Shown here in pieces: positions 36,286 to 49,954 of a stretch of DNA of 64,000 bases. The notes under the pieces were generated by a model. The model ran no database searches. It was not told the DNA's origin and saw nothing but the letters and a program-made list of their open reading frames with translations. A program made the translations under genes and the position numbers. The DNA comes from Brasenia schreberi (Eukaryota > Streptophyta > Magnoliopsida > Nymphaeales > Cabombaceae): NCBI GenBank assembly GCA_036023115.1, contig JAYKKT010000091.1, forward strand, positions 33,916,001 to 33,980,000, written 5' to 3'. Position 1 is the first letter of the stretch. The number at the start of each line of letters is the position of its first letter.

Positions 36286-36497
36286 TTGAGTGGGACTTCA
36301 TTCGTTCTTCCAGCATTGATTCGACCCAAGAGTCAAGGTTGCTTGAAGTTCGACATCCTTTCTTTCACACAATTTCAAAAGAAAGCTTGAATTGAGTGGG
36401 ACTTCATTCGTTCTTCCAGCATTGATTCGACCCAAGAGTCAAGGTTGCTTGAAGTTCGACATCATTTCTTTCACACAATTTCAAAAGAAAGCTTGAA
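36286..36497. repeat. 106-bp tandem duplication
   Basis: Two head-to-tail copies, starting TTGAGTGGGACTTCATTCG at 36286 and 36392 and ending AAAGAAAGCTTGA. I see one mismatch (CATCCTTTC against CATCATTTC), so it is recent. It lies about 0.7 kb past the thioredoxin-like stop codon and may overlap its 3' UTR. Confidence 0.9.
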
Positions 36498-36932
36498 CTC
36501 TGTCCTTGCCCATTTATGAAAGTTCCTGTGTTTTTCTAGTTCTTTAAGGTCTCACCTGGTTTATTTTGTTAACTTCCTTACCTGTTCCGCGTGAAACTTG
36601 TGGAGAGAAGTAAACATTTGAAATTCACTCGCGGGGTGTGTATGTGTACGTGTGCATGCACTTGCTTGCTTGCATCAGTTTGTGCTTGTATGAGTGGGGT
36701 CCTTAAAAGTCTTTTGCAGCAACAGAAGATAGGGGCGTGTGTGTTTGTGCACGTCCTTACATTGCAGAGGAGAACTGTAACTTATGTGTACTCCGTGATT
36801 GTGTAGTAAGGCAGAAAAAATTGACCTTAGGAAGCAGAATAACTTAGATATCATCTACACGTCCTTTTAGTCAACCTATCACCATTGTTATGACGTAGAA
36901 ATTTCAGTTTCAACAAGGCACCCATTAGCAGT

Positions 36933-37140
36933 AGGGATGGCAATGGGGTGGGTCGATCAGGTTCTTTTTTAACCGACAGGTATGGAAGGTAAGGGGCAAA
37001 AACGGGTCAGATGTGTGTGTGTGTGTGTTCAGACATGCATGCAGACATTTAAAGAACCGGAAAGCTGGAGACCACCCGGTTCAGTTCATGTTCAACCTTT
37101 CATGGAACCAGAACCAGGTCAATGCAAAACCAAATGTTCC
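36933..37140. mobile_element. GGTTC/GGGT-rich repeat fragments
   Basis: TAGGGATGGCAATGGGGTGG at the left resembles a hAT-type terminus. A GT microsatellite follows, then a CCGGTTCAGTTCATGTTC block like family C. Boundaries unclear. Confidence 0.35.
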
Positions 37141-37607
37141 TGATCTCGGTTTCTGGTAATCTCTGCATTGTCCTGTACAATCTTCTCCAATTCAGTAAAA
37201 CACCTTTAATACCCCCAAAAAATCATGTACTATCTTGCACCATATTTGCAGGCAGCGGCAATTCAAGAAATTTTCGCTTCATCCCTCCGGCATCATGTTT
37301 CATATTCTCATCCATCTGCCATTAAGATTCTTTAGGGAACAATTTACCCTTTGGACTTCTGATTGCTTTAATTCTCTTATCTGCTACATGCTAGACGAAC
37401 CAGAAGAAACTTTGTTTTTCATACTGTGATCCTACATCAACATGATTCCGTCTTGTTATCCTAATCTACCTTCGATTATGTATTTATTCAAATAAAATAA
37501 AAGGATCATGTTCTATAGTTTCCTCCCAACAGTCTTTCTCAACCTCTTTCCTACGAAAGCCCTATTTGTTATCCCTCAATATGACCAAACTACCATCATT
37601 AGGGCTA

Positions 37608-38117
37608 AGCATCAGTCGGTTGGGTTCACTGACCAGACCAAACAAAACAGAAACCAAAATGATGAAAATTCAAACTGATACCAGACTGATTTGTGAAGGT
37701 AACCGAATGGAACAAAACTGAAGATTTGTCTGTTCAGTTCGGTTGCAGTTAACCGATTTCACCCAAGTTATGATTTATTGCTATTTAAGACGAAAGTTTA
37801 GTGCCATTATGTTGTTAATGATAGTTGAAGTGAATAAGTAGGTGATGACAATAATGAGCATCTTTAAACGAGGGTGTCAAGTTTTCCCACAGAACTTTGA
37901 CCATGGCTAATACAATGAATCATGAAAATAATTAGGTTCTATGTTAAATTTTTGGTTATTTAGTTGGTTCCATTTTGGATTCATGTGTACTGAAACTGAA
38001 CCAAGAACGGAATTACCTAGAAAATAACCAACACAAAACCAATTTTTAACAGAACCAAACCGTATCGGAAACTTCAATTCTGTTATCCAGTCAACACCGA
38101 ACGATGATCACCCCTAA
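37608..38117. mobile_element. hAT-like non-autonomous element (MITE)
   Basis: The left end TTAGGGCTAAGCATCAGTCG and the right end, read on the minus strand, TTAGGGGTGATCATCGTTCG are imperfect inverted repeats. GGTTCGGTT-type words follow inside. About 0.5 kb, non-coding. The terminal pattern resembles plant hAT-derived MITEs. No matching 8-bp duplication was seen. Confidence 0.5.
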
Positions 38118-38931
38118 CCTTAACCATATCTTTCAAGTGGCCAAATGACGCTTCTTTTTTCAAAGTTTATGCAACTGGATCTCAGAAGGTTTCTATCGCG
38201 AAAAACATGTACGTTGAGTTCATGCCATTGATTATTAAGTTGAGCATGGAAATGGAATTAGCTAAGAATCGTAGAGTATTTTACATTCCAACGTTACATG
38301 ATTAAATCATTTATTACAAGTATCTTTTTCAATTACTTTTAAGCCAAACCACTCACTCAAACATACGTGTGGAGCAAAGCTGGAAAGAGATGTGAAGAAT
38401 TGAAATTTCAACAATTATAGGATGGCAATGAGTTCCTCATGGAACAAGCGAAACTAGTGTTGTAAGGCTTCAAATTCACAGCTCAGCATGTTTGGATCCA
38501 AGCAAGCATGCAAAAGTATCGGAACCTAATAAAGATAGTTTGATGTAAATCTTGGTTCACATGAAAACCAAGTGTCACTATCTTGGTTCGAGCGGGATGC
38601 ATGTGTGTGTATGTGTGCATAGACATGCATAGGAAGCATGCACTACACAAACACACGCACAGAGCGAGAGAGGATAGGCGACAATTCTTAAATGAAGAGA
38701 CAGCTCTAGAAGTACATATTCAAAAACTTGCAAGCAGATAAATAATATGCAGCTAAAGAGAAGAAGAACTGCATGTATCACATCTTTTTATTGGAGAAAA
38801 TTATGCCTAAATGAACTTCTCAGCAAAAACATATGAGGATAAGCTGACAGTACAAATATAGTTTTACAGGCGTGTACTTGCATATGAGACACGCATGCAC
38901 ACACACACACGCATAGAGAGACAGAGAGAGG

Positions 38932-41900
38932 TTAACTTAGACTTTCTATGATTTTGCATAGAGCAGAATATGTACCCAAGATAGCGGAAGCAATACCTAC
39001 GGTGATAATGAATGTGCAGAATGAACCCTGCAAGATCAATACATGTCACATTCAATTTCACAAACTAACAGAGGATCAAAAACGAAAAACAATGAGAACT
39101 TGCATTAAGGACCAAACAATAGACGAGCCTTTCATGAAGATCTATACAGAGGTGCTCAATGCAGATCTACTAGTTTTGTTTCTCTATCACTTTAAGGTGC
39201 CTTATCTCCACCATCATCGTACCTTGTAAATCTAAATGATACTTGAACTAGTGAGATTATTGAAGACGATCACTTAATTCATGCTAACTGGTGTTGCAAT
39301 CAGTGGAAGTTTGTCATGAGATCCAGAGGCTTATACTCTTATATAATGGAGAAAGCTATCATGCTTGGTCCCCAGATTGGCTAGACAAAAAGTACAAATT
39401 TGTAGAGAGCTTGTTACATCAAAAGTGGACTAAGTTCTCCGATTCCATGCTCTTCATTGATAATTTGTGTTCTGCCACTTAGCTCTGATCTTGTCAATGA
39501 TGAATGTCCAGAGCTTCTTGTTTGATTGAGATGCTGGGCTAGGCTGATGGACCCTGCCAGATGCACATCCTGAGAACGAACTCCTGATTAAGACTTCTAA
39601 GCTCAACCGCTAGCCAGATAAGTTGTGCACCTTCTGGGCAGTTTTTCGTACTTCATATCTACTTAAGAACACGGCATACAGGTTGCTGGATTGTAAGCCA
39701 TACGACAGGGTCTCATATTTTTCTCCTGTTTTAAATTGTTTCGGAGTAAGGATTTCTCAACCAAGAAAGCTCTGTTGTGCTGTATTGGACAGATCACCTA
39801 GGTTTATGCTTTCAGTGTCTTAACGTAGAGATTCCTTTAACTTTTCTTGCAATAAACATCCAGGAAGTCAAGATAAAATATTCTTTTCCAGATCACAGAA
39901 TAAGTTCTTTCATGCGAAATTTATTAATATTTCCAATTAAACCATCTTTAAGGACAGTTATACTGTAATTAAAGATAATGACTAATTGCAGCAATCAGAG
40001 GTCATACATTTGGTTGGAATAAAGCCGCTGGTTCACTAGTCATACCGTATCCAATAACACTAGATGAGTCAAAACCATATTGTTTTACAGGTAACAGTAT
40101 ACTCTTCCATATGCTTTCAATTAATATTTCCAATTAAGCCATCTTTAAGGACATTTATACTGTAATTAAAGATAATGACTAATTGAACTGATGAGAGATC
40201 ATATATTTGGTTGGAAAGAGCCACTGATTCACTAGTCATACGGTATCCAGTAACACTAGATGAGGCAATACCACATAGTACTTAAAATAGTTGAGTCCAA
40301 GATCAGAGACTTGGAAGTTCTCAAAGCAAGAGCAGACTAGAAGCATTACCATATCAGGTACAAGAAACACCATAGAAGATTGAAATTTCTTACTCCATGT
40401 GATGACAAATGAGAAACACAGCCTTTATAAAAAGATATAAAATGGATTAACCGGCCCACTAGACCAAGAGGGGGTACATAGAATTTTTATGTTCTTAGAG
40501 GGAGAAAGTTTGGATATTTCCAGGATCATATTATCTCACATTATTATGAGAAGGAACATGATGTGAACCATTTCTAGTTGCTACCCTAACTTGCATTTAT
40601 CATCTATTGAACACATAGAGGACAAAATCAGCCTTTGTATTGATGGAAGCCTATGTAGCTTCTGATAATCATTCTGGAGAGCTAGAATCACAGAGAACAA
40701 AATAGAACACCCCAAAACAACTTGTCCAACACCAAATTGATATCAAGACTCATCTGGCACAGTCTTGCTGTCCTTGTTTTCGTCGAGGAATATTCCTGCT
40801 CATTTGGAGGTTCCCAGAGAAAAAATACTGCTATATGCTGGTGTTGAAAAAAACTAGGTACGATGATGAATGAATAGCAAGATGTTTATGTTTCGCACCT
40901 ACTAGATATGAATACAAGAGGTCTCATTCCAATGGCAAGAAATTGAGTAACCTGCCGTTAGAACCAGGTTGTTTGATCTTACATTGTTGCAAAATTACAA
41001 CATACAGGGGAAATGAAAGCCTAGAGGAACAAGTTTTCCAAGATTGAATAACCACTACCTTGAACAGAAAGATATTAGTATAACCGATTTAACATTTTTG
41101 GAATCTTTCTTTTTCTAGTATAGTTCTAACTTCTAATACATTGACCGACAAGGTCAAGTAAGGAGGTAAAACAAATATTTAAATGATAATATCAACAAGA
41201 CAAATACAGTAAAATAGAATGCCCTCCAGGGTCGGATATATTCAGGCAAAATTCTGAAGGCAATTACGAGAAAGAAAACAAACCTGTATCCAGGTGATCT
41301 TTTCCCGAACAATGCTAAGAAAGCACGCACATGGAAAAATCAGGGTCTGCAAAATAGTCATCGTTTTAGCATAAACTGGAAAAGTTAGAAGAACAAAGAA
41401 ATAGAAGTATAAATGTTGAAGTGTTATAATGTAACTTACTACAAGCATTGTAAGAAGGGATCCAATTAAAGCCATCACAAAACCTGATACAACAACACAA
41501 ATCATATCAAAATGATCATCAACATCTTTCATACATTTTTCATTCTTATCAAAATTTCAGTCCCAAGATAAATAGTCAGATGCAAACTGATTAGCTAAAA
41601 TAGAACTGAAGATCATATGTTACGCATTTTGAGACTCGCATCTAGGGTAACAACAGTTCATCGGTACAAGAAGCAGCAAGGGTTGTTCCAGAAACAAGCC
41701 ACAAATGGTGATTAAACAACCAGAACAAGAAACTTTAATTGTTTGATGAAGCAAAAGAACCGTTTGAACAAGTGAAAATTATTATGACTTAACGAAGTAT
41801 AATTATTTGAGAACAAAAAAGATATTAAACGCCTAAATCACACAGCAAGACTAATTTATAACATTTTCAAACACTTCTATAATTTCATTGTTTCCCGATA

Positions 41901-44900
41901 GTGAGGTCAAATATTATTGTACTTTATAGAATTTGGCGTGAGCAGAGTAGATAAGATTGAAAAAGTTTCAACTCATTTTAAACTCAGACTCTTCAAAATT
42001 TCACCAACAATTGAAAAATCAAGAAAAATATCTCAACGTATAGTGTATGCCGGCATATCCAAGGCATCTTGCTCATAATTTTTTAACCAGAAAGAGTAAA
42101 AAGAGGAGGCCTGTGATAGGGTTTTCATAAAAAGGTATTCCAACATGAGATGATAAACTAATTTAGAAAAGCATTTCGCTCATATCCTAGCAGCTAAAAG
42201 AATCAGACTTACCAAAAAATGGAACTGTGAGAGCCACAACCAAGGTGGAAATGACAAGTGCTGTTCTAATGAGGATTGCATACATGTGAGACTTGCGGTG
42301 GTTTGAAGGTATCAACTCTTCCAAACTCAGAGCGACTGGCGACAATGTCAATGCAAATGTAACTTCTGGTTAAGGAAACTAAATGCTACAGATAAGAAGT
42401 CCAATCAGTTGACTAATAATCAGAAAATCTACGAACATCCAGGGGGTAATAAACAAAAATAAATGAGCATAGTATATTCAATCAGCATTTACTTATTTTC
42501 ATACGCTCAAAATCTTCCATACTTGTGCATGGGCAACCAAGCTACCAACTTAGTTTATCACATGCTCCATAAAAGTCAAGTAATGCTGCAATTCGGATGG
42601 AAGATAAATTCCTATTTTTCTCCTTTCAGAACTGGTCTACTGGACAGCTTGAATTGTGTTTTCTTGAAGTAACAGGAACACAACAAACATTTTACTGCTA
42701 ATATCTCAACAAATTACCAACTCTTGGTTTCATGGAATAACCTTGAAATAGACATCGAATAAGAAAACTTTATTATAAGCAGCACATACACATGCCAGGG
42801 GATGTGATGAATGTCCTGGTTGAGGTTGATCTGCTGTTGGTTAGCGCTAATGGACAAATGGCATGTGAGGAATTGATTACTATTATATCAGAACATGAAG
42901 GAAACTGCATTGAGGAGTAGCCGAATAAGAAGGCCCTCATGGTAACCCCCATTGAGACTGGATAAAGGGAGTGGTAATTGGCTTAATCATCTCTTCTCAT
43001 CTCTGATTTCCTCTTTTCTCTCTGTTCTTTTCTTTCATATGAACTCCTCTGTCTTTGTTAATTGTCTTTACCTTGTACTACATCTGTCAACTCTTTCAAT
43101 CCATCCTTCTTGTTATCCAAATCATTGTTTTCTAGCCATTCATGACGGATAATGACAGGCTTCATCATACAGATAACCAGATGCCTGACCTATTTGAGAA
43201 TTTATATTATGTTGGAGAATAGATTAATTCCTGAAAGAAGTGAGTGATTTCTAGATTTTCCAAGCTAGCTATCCCTCTAATCCAAACCAAAGTTAAGAAA
43301 ACACATGTAGAACACGCGAATTCAAATGGAACAGAAAATAAAAAGTTCCTTTATTCTTTTAACTGTCTATCTCAAAGTGAAAATTAAAAGAACGTAAAAA
43401 TCTCAACTATTTCAGCGGTCAGTTGACTCAGTTCCACTCTCCCTCATTGCATTACTTAGACAACAATGTAGATGAATACAAGACTCAAACTTGTACAAAA
43501 CTCTATTTAATACATCAGTCACACACACGCACACGCAGACCCACACACATAAACACTCAAAGTTCCAGTTAAAAGAACGTAAAAAGTGTCTCTAGTTCAG
43601 TAGCTAGCTGACTCAGTTCCATTATCCTCACTGCCTTCCATAAGAGAAATTCATTATAAGCAGCACATTTTCTTGAAGAGTAAAGCGCATACAATCAGTG
43701 TTGGAATTCAAAAACAAAGAAGTTTTTTGTCTTCCTTTATCTATCTATCTGAAAGTGGAAGAAAGAACATAAAAAGAAGCACTTAATTTAATAGTCGATT
43801 GACTCACTTCAATTAAATCCTAATAGCATTACAAAGAAAACAATGTCAATGAGTACAAGACTCGAACTCGTCAAAAACTCTAGTTAGAACACACCCACAA
43901 ACAAACTCAAAGTGCAACTCAAAAGAACAAAAGAATGCATCTAATTCACTAGTCAGTTGCACAGTTCCGCTATCCCTCACTGTGTTAAATAGGAAACAAT
44001 GTGGATAAGTACAACGCTCGAACTTGTCAACAATTCTATTCAACACAACATGCACGCATAGGCACACATATACACAGACATGTATTTACAACCTCACATG
44101 CAGGCAATCACACACGCACATATATATAGCCCTACTCACTAACCGCTTAATTATGTTGTCTCAACAGTTGTAACAAGCCCAATGAGCAATATGCAAGCAA
44201 TACAGACTCAACATGTAGAACAGATTGAACGATTCAGATGTGCCAGAAAGCACGGCCAAGAGTATTAACTGGAAACTTGTTGTCCCAAAGAAAATGATTA
44301 CACTGTTCAGCTAAAATTACTCGTACCAAAACATTGAACATCTTTGACGTACAAGTCTTATCTGAAAGTAGGAAAGTTTCTTGACAAATTACAGTGAAGT
44401 TTATTTACATGATCCAGATGGCTACTGCATCTTTTTTATTAAGAAATAAATAAGGAAACATAAGTACACATCACATGTTCATTTTTAAATAACTTGGATA
44501 TAGTTTGAGGTGGTATGGTCATAGAGAAAAGCCGGATACTACCAATATCAAGTTCATTGTTAGATAACTCAAAAAGGAGTCCAGTTTGTGAAGAGTATTT
44601 TTCAGTTCATTAAAGTTTTTTACGCTAATAGTCCAATTAGCCGGTTGAGCATTAAAAACAGCAAATATTTCATATAAGCAAACACTTTAACATTAAAATC
44701 TCCTATCAAGTAACTTTTATTGAAAAGTTGAGAGGATATTTTGTGAACGGGTTCACCACCTGCAAGGCAAACATGAGAAAACAAATGAATTTGGAAGAAC
44801 AAAACAAAAAAAAATTAAATGCATTCAACCATAGGCAGGACGTTTTACAATGGCATACCGTTGTCCAAACTGCTATCTTGGATGCAACCAAGTTTTGGGG

Positions 44901-47900
44901 CAGGTTCAGTGAGAATTGTGATGCAGTTGATTCTCCGAACATGGTGTAACCCATGAAAGCAACTCCAGCATATAGTAGCGTACAAATTACAAAGCTGCAA
45001 GTAAAATTTTTCAGTTCTAAAGGATACCTGGTAATAGAAAACAAGAAACCTAACAAAGGTTAGAAACATAAATGAAATTGAATGGTTGAAGCAATGTGAT
45101 ACCATGTGAGAAGAACAGATGGATATTGACTGGGTTTCTTCATTGAAGTGTAAATATTTGGGAAGACAGCATGTCCAGAATAGCAGTATCCATAAAGTCC
45201 AATCGCAACAGGGAAGTTGGTCAGTGTTAAAGCAGTTCCCTTATGTTGGAAGCCAACTTGATCAACCAAACCAACCCAAAACAAGCAAATGGCAACCAGT
45301 ATCGAGGCAAGAACTCCCCCAGCTGAATAAAACATCAAATACCATAGTTAACAGAAGAACAAAATTTTAGCAACAGACTTGAATGCTTTCAAGAATAACA
45401 TCCATTACTTTGATTGAAGTACGTACGAGTTAAGCCTATATTGTAAGCTCCTTCAGATAAAGCTGGCAGATAAATGTTATATTTGAGAGGTGAATCTTTT
45501 CATGAATCACAAGAAGCTTAAATTTCTAAAATAAATATGCTGAATTGTTTTAGCTAATGAAACTTCCATTTAAGAAATGGTTTAACCCGATGAAATATCA
45601 AGCATATTGCAGGGAATTCTTCTTCTCAAAATTTTAATTCATTTAAGATAAAATTACAATAACTCGCCCAAGAAGTCAATTGACAAAGCCAACTAATGTG
45701 TTGGAATATTATGTTCTTCCACCTTGCTTCTGCAAAGTATATGTCGAGTACACTCTTGGCCCTGAAGTCCCCCAGTCACTATTGTTTTATCAAGAAAAGG
45801 TCGTTGACGATAGTGTCACCAATAATACACTCACAAAGTGAATATCCCATAAAAACTTGTTTTGTACAAAAAACAAATGTTGAATGTAGCAGATACATTG
45901 GTTCCCATAATGGTCAGGCCTAGAGTCAGATACATAGTGTATCATACCATCTCGTAAAAATTCATAATTTTTATCGAAATTTAAAAGAGGCCATTATAAA
46001 CTTTAAATACTTTTGAAAATCATATATACCCAATATTTGGAATAGAGCTTGCCAGCTGACATTTACTGAATTTTGTGCCCATTTTACACCTCCATTGTGA
46101 ACGTATACATTAGAACCAACTATACGAAAACATGAACTTCGAACAAAGTTTCTTACCGATTGATGATATATTTCCTTAAACCTTTTAATATATCAAATTA
46201 AACTTGTCAAAATTTCAAGTCAAAGAAATAGATTTTTTTCAATTATAAATTCCTTTAACTTTAAAGTGCTTACCGTACCATGCTGCATAGTACTTACAAC
46301 ACAGCAAAATGCACGAGTGTTACTTCCAAGTTTATGTAACTAGGCTCTTTTTAACGTACAGCCGTTAGGTACTCTCCATAGCTTATGGGCTCGCCTTAAA
46401 ATACTATGGCACTTCTACCAATCTAGTGGAGCGACCCTCTAAGGCGATAATATTAAACCACATTTCCTTGTGTTTTTGGATGGCAAACTCGTAAAGCATA
46501 TGATACTGACCATTATATACTATCTGAAACCAGTCACAACCCGATCACTTGTCACCAATTCAACGCCATTATTCACGTGGGCTTAATAATGGAAGTATAG
46601 TACCAACCTGAGATGTAGCTAAGTAAGCTGAGATCTCGAAGCAAAACGGTGGGAAGGACGGAGAGGCAGGTAATGATGGCGAATAGGTGGGGCGGGTCCA
46701 GCTCGAACCCACCTATGCTCAGGTGCGCGTTCGGGAAGAGCGAGCTCAAGTTGTCGCTCTCAAGAATTACGTACTCCACGCAACAAGCCTGCGGAAAAGC
46801 AAAGGCAACAAATTAAAAGACAAAAAGTAATTTACTAAGCCCCGTTTGAAGCAGAAAAACCTGTTGAAAAGCAGCATATAATGCCCATAATACCAATAAA
46901 TAAAAGACATTATTATCTACACAATCCTTTTACCTTTTTTTTTAAAATCAAAATTATCCCTCATTTAAACAGGGTCTCTTATCACACTTAATTGTAACAT
47001 GTCTCTCTTCTCTCACCCAATTCCACCAAGAGTCTCTCTCACTAAATCTCTTTATTCCGGCATCGGATATTTCATTTCGCATTGTTGTCTTCTTCGTAGT
47101 TAAATAATACATATTCTTATAAATCTCATAAAGAAAAAAAAATAAAATAAAATCAATAACAAGAAAACAACAATAATAAAATAAAGATAAAATAAAAAAT
47201 GAAATCAAGAAACATAAAAAAATACGAAAATAAGAAAATTAGGTCAAATTCCCCACAAGTGAAACGCCTCAACACACATCTCTCTTGTCATAAATTTGAC
47301 CTCATTTTTTTCATTTTGATTCAGATCGAAAATAAAATCAATACATCAAATAAAGTAATAAACAATAAAAATTACATCAAATTAACAAAATACTCCACCA
47401 AATCACTAAAACCCTTTTCAAATCAATCTTCTTTCTTTCTCTTTTTCTTTTTGTTCTTCCTTCTTTTTTCTTTTCTTCTCTTTTGGATCAAACACTATAA
47501 TGGTAGATGGTTCAATATCGTACTTTAAGTCATGAATTACCAAAAAAATTATATAAAACAGTTGATGGTAACGAGAAAACTGGTCAAAAGAGAGAAAAAA
47601 AGAGAGATGTTATACATCAAATCTATCAGACAATTTTCAGATTTAAATAAGGGTGAAATCGAAATCACGGTAAAAAAAGTACCTGGATAGTAAAAAGGGT
47701 GTGTACTGTATTAATTCTCTAAATAAAAGTTATAATAAAAAAATTTCTAACTTGACTCTTATGAGTTGAAGCGTGATATTTTTGTAACGATGGCCTGCAA
47801 ATGATGCTTTAAGGAAAATAACATCAATACTACTGAAACATCTGAAACGACGCCATTCCTAGGCACGGTAATGGGACTGATTGGGCGGTTTGTTCCGAGG

Positions 47901-49871
47901 CAAAACCCACCACCAATAAAAGTGTATGAACCCGCCGCAGGTCTCAGGGTTCAAAACCTGCACATAACCTCTTGAACCCCTCCCCACCGCATCCCGTACA
48001 TACCTTTTCCTTTTCTTAAAAAAATGTAGTTAGCCGCAATAAATACTACTTCCTTACATAATTTGCCCAACACTGAACGCACGTTACGACAAATTTAAAG
48101 CATGTCCAACATAACAATATGTGAATAAAAATATATATTTTGAAAATGATAGTCATAAAATTTATAAGTACCACGAGGCGGGTTGGATGCACCCACCCAT
48201 ACCCACCCTGCATGGCCAATGAAATAAAACTCGCTCAGCCCTAATCCGGGCAGGTTCTCAACTCGCCTCAACCGAAATAACATGGACTGGATACCCGTGG
48301 GTCAGGTGGGGTTGCCAAGCCTAACCATCTTTGTATATGGTTGACATTCATGGGCCATAGTGACAAGAGGACCACATCACTGCAGATGGGTGCACCTTGT
48401 TCATCTCCCCCAAACTAGAATTCAAATTGCCATGAGAGGTAGACCATATTGATAACAAAAACTCTATGCTCGCCAAAACCGATTCCAAAAAAATCAATAC
48501 ATATCATTTACTGTTATCCTACTTTTCTCATCTTTTTCTTGATAATATCCATGAAAAGCATCAGGTAACTGTTTTCACTATAATCACACCTTCAGCTCAA
48601 AAATTCGTCCACTGCACTATGGTTCTATTGCACTGTGTAATTAAATTTTGCTTACGGATTCTTTCTAGAAGATATTTTCAACAAAGGTTTCTGAACTCGA
48701 TGTAATATGAGATACCTTAAAAGATTAAGAGCTTTTGCACACAAGTTTCTCATGAAAGCACATGAAATAGTTTTAAAAAATTTAAGTGAAATATACAGAA
48801 AAATGAATAACTTAGAGTTAAAAAGAGGTAATAAAATAAAATAAAAACTTTTAAAAATTGTCAATATCATTTTATTATCATTAGACTTTTAAATGAAGCG
48901 ATAGTTGTAAACCATAGCTATATATCTTCTGTAATATCAGCAACTTAGATTGTCGATAATATCATGATACTCTTAAATATATATGATGTAGGTGACTACG
49001 AATTCAACTTGGCATTAAAACAAACGTAGCTTCCAGATTATTTTGATGCAGCCCTGCAGTCTGGGAGATCCAATCACATTCAAAGGATCTGCAGAAAGGC
49101 TACCTAACCCATCCTAAAATATATACGAATCCAATCTGATTTAGAATATTCAACAACTAGTTTACTATACTAATTCGTGAACAATGACTTTTCCTTTAAC
49201 TAGTAGAAAATAATTTTAACACCCGACAATAATGCTCAAGCTGTGGCCCTTAATTATATGAACCGCAAGAAGGCATTTCAGTGACTTTTCTGGACTAAAC
49301 AAAGGTCAACCTAACCATTAAAACCAAGCATAAAATTCTAATAAAGCAGGTTGCTAAAATAAAAGACCTCCAAATAAAGAATTGATAAGTAGGGTGTCTT
49401 CTCTGAAATGCACTCAATCATATACAAAAAGTTAGCGAAGTAATAATGTCACTTATGGGCCCAGAGTTCACCAAACCAAGGGAGGAGGGTCCACTTGAGC
49501 CCGACTGGCATGCATAAATATCTAAAACCACATGCTAAAACGACTTCCAGATTTTCACCAAGTTAATGAGATGTTTAATGTCACTCAGAATAGAACTTAA
49601 AACTAGAAAAGCAAGAAAGGCTCAAAGGAGGGAGCAATTTATATTGATGAACGGTCAGAGGTCAAAGCGATGGATGGGGGAGTATGATTCACCGTGGACC
49701 ATTGAATGCGGGTTTCTGACCAAGTTGGCAGCCCAAACTTAAGGCTGAGATGAGGGCCAACACCACCAGATACAGAAACCATTGCACTTCACGTGCCAAG
49801 CTTTTATCCAATATCCACAAGCCCCACTTGGAAAAGAACCAATCTCAAGCATTTATGGGCTTGAGTTGGAC

Positions 49872-49954
<83 letters not shown>

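Larger units (their letters stand above)
42359..44739 (-). other. U12-type AT-AC intron of the AVT1-type gene
   Basis: On the minus strand the intron starts ATATCCTC (U12 donor consensus ATATCCTT, 7 of 8) and ends TTCCTTAACCAGAAGTTAC, containing a perfect TTCCTTAAC branch-site match 11-12 bases before the terminal AC. Joining TTC ACA AA to A TTT GCA TTG ACA gives FTKFALT, the expected family sequence. The GT site I tried downstream (GTTACT), joined to the AG sites before exon 10, gives a stop or the wrong frame. Length 2381 bp. Confidence 0.85.

Noticed and set aside
44728..45370. Plus-strand frames opposite the AVT1-type exons
   Set aside because: They are antisense shadows of exons 7-9, which are supported by family sequence and splice phase.
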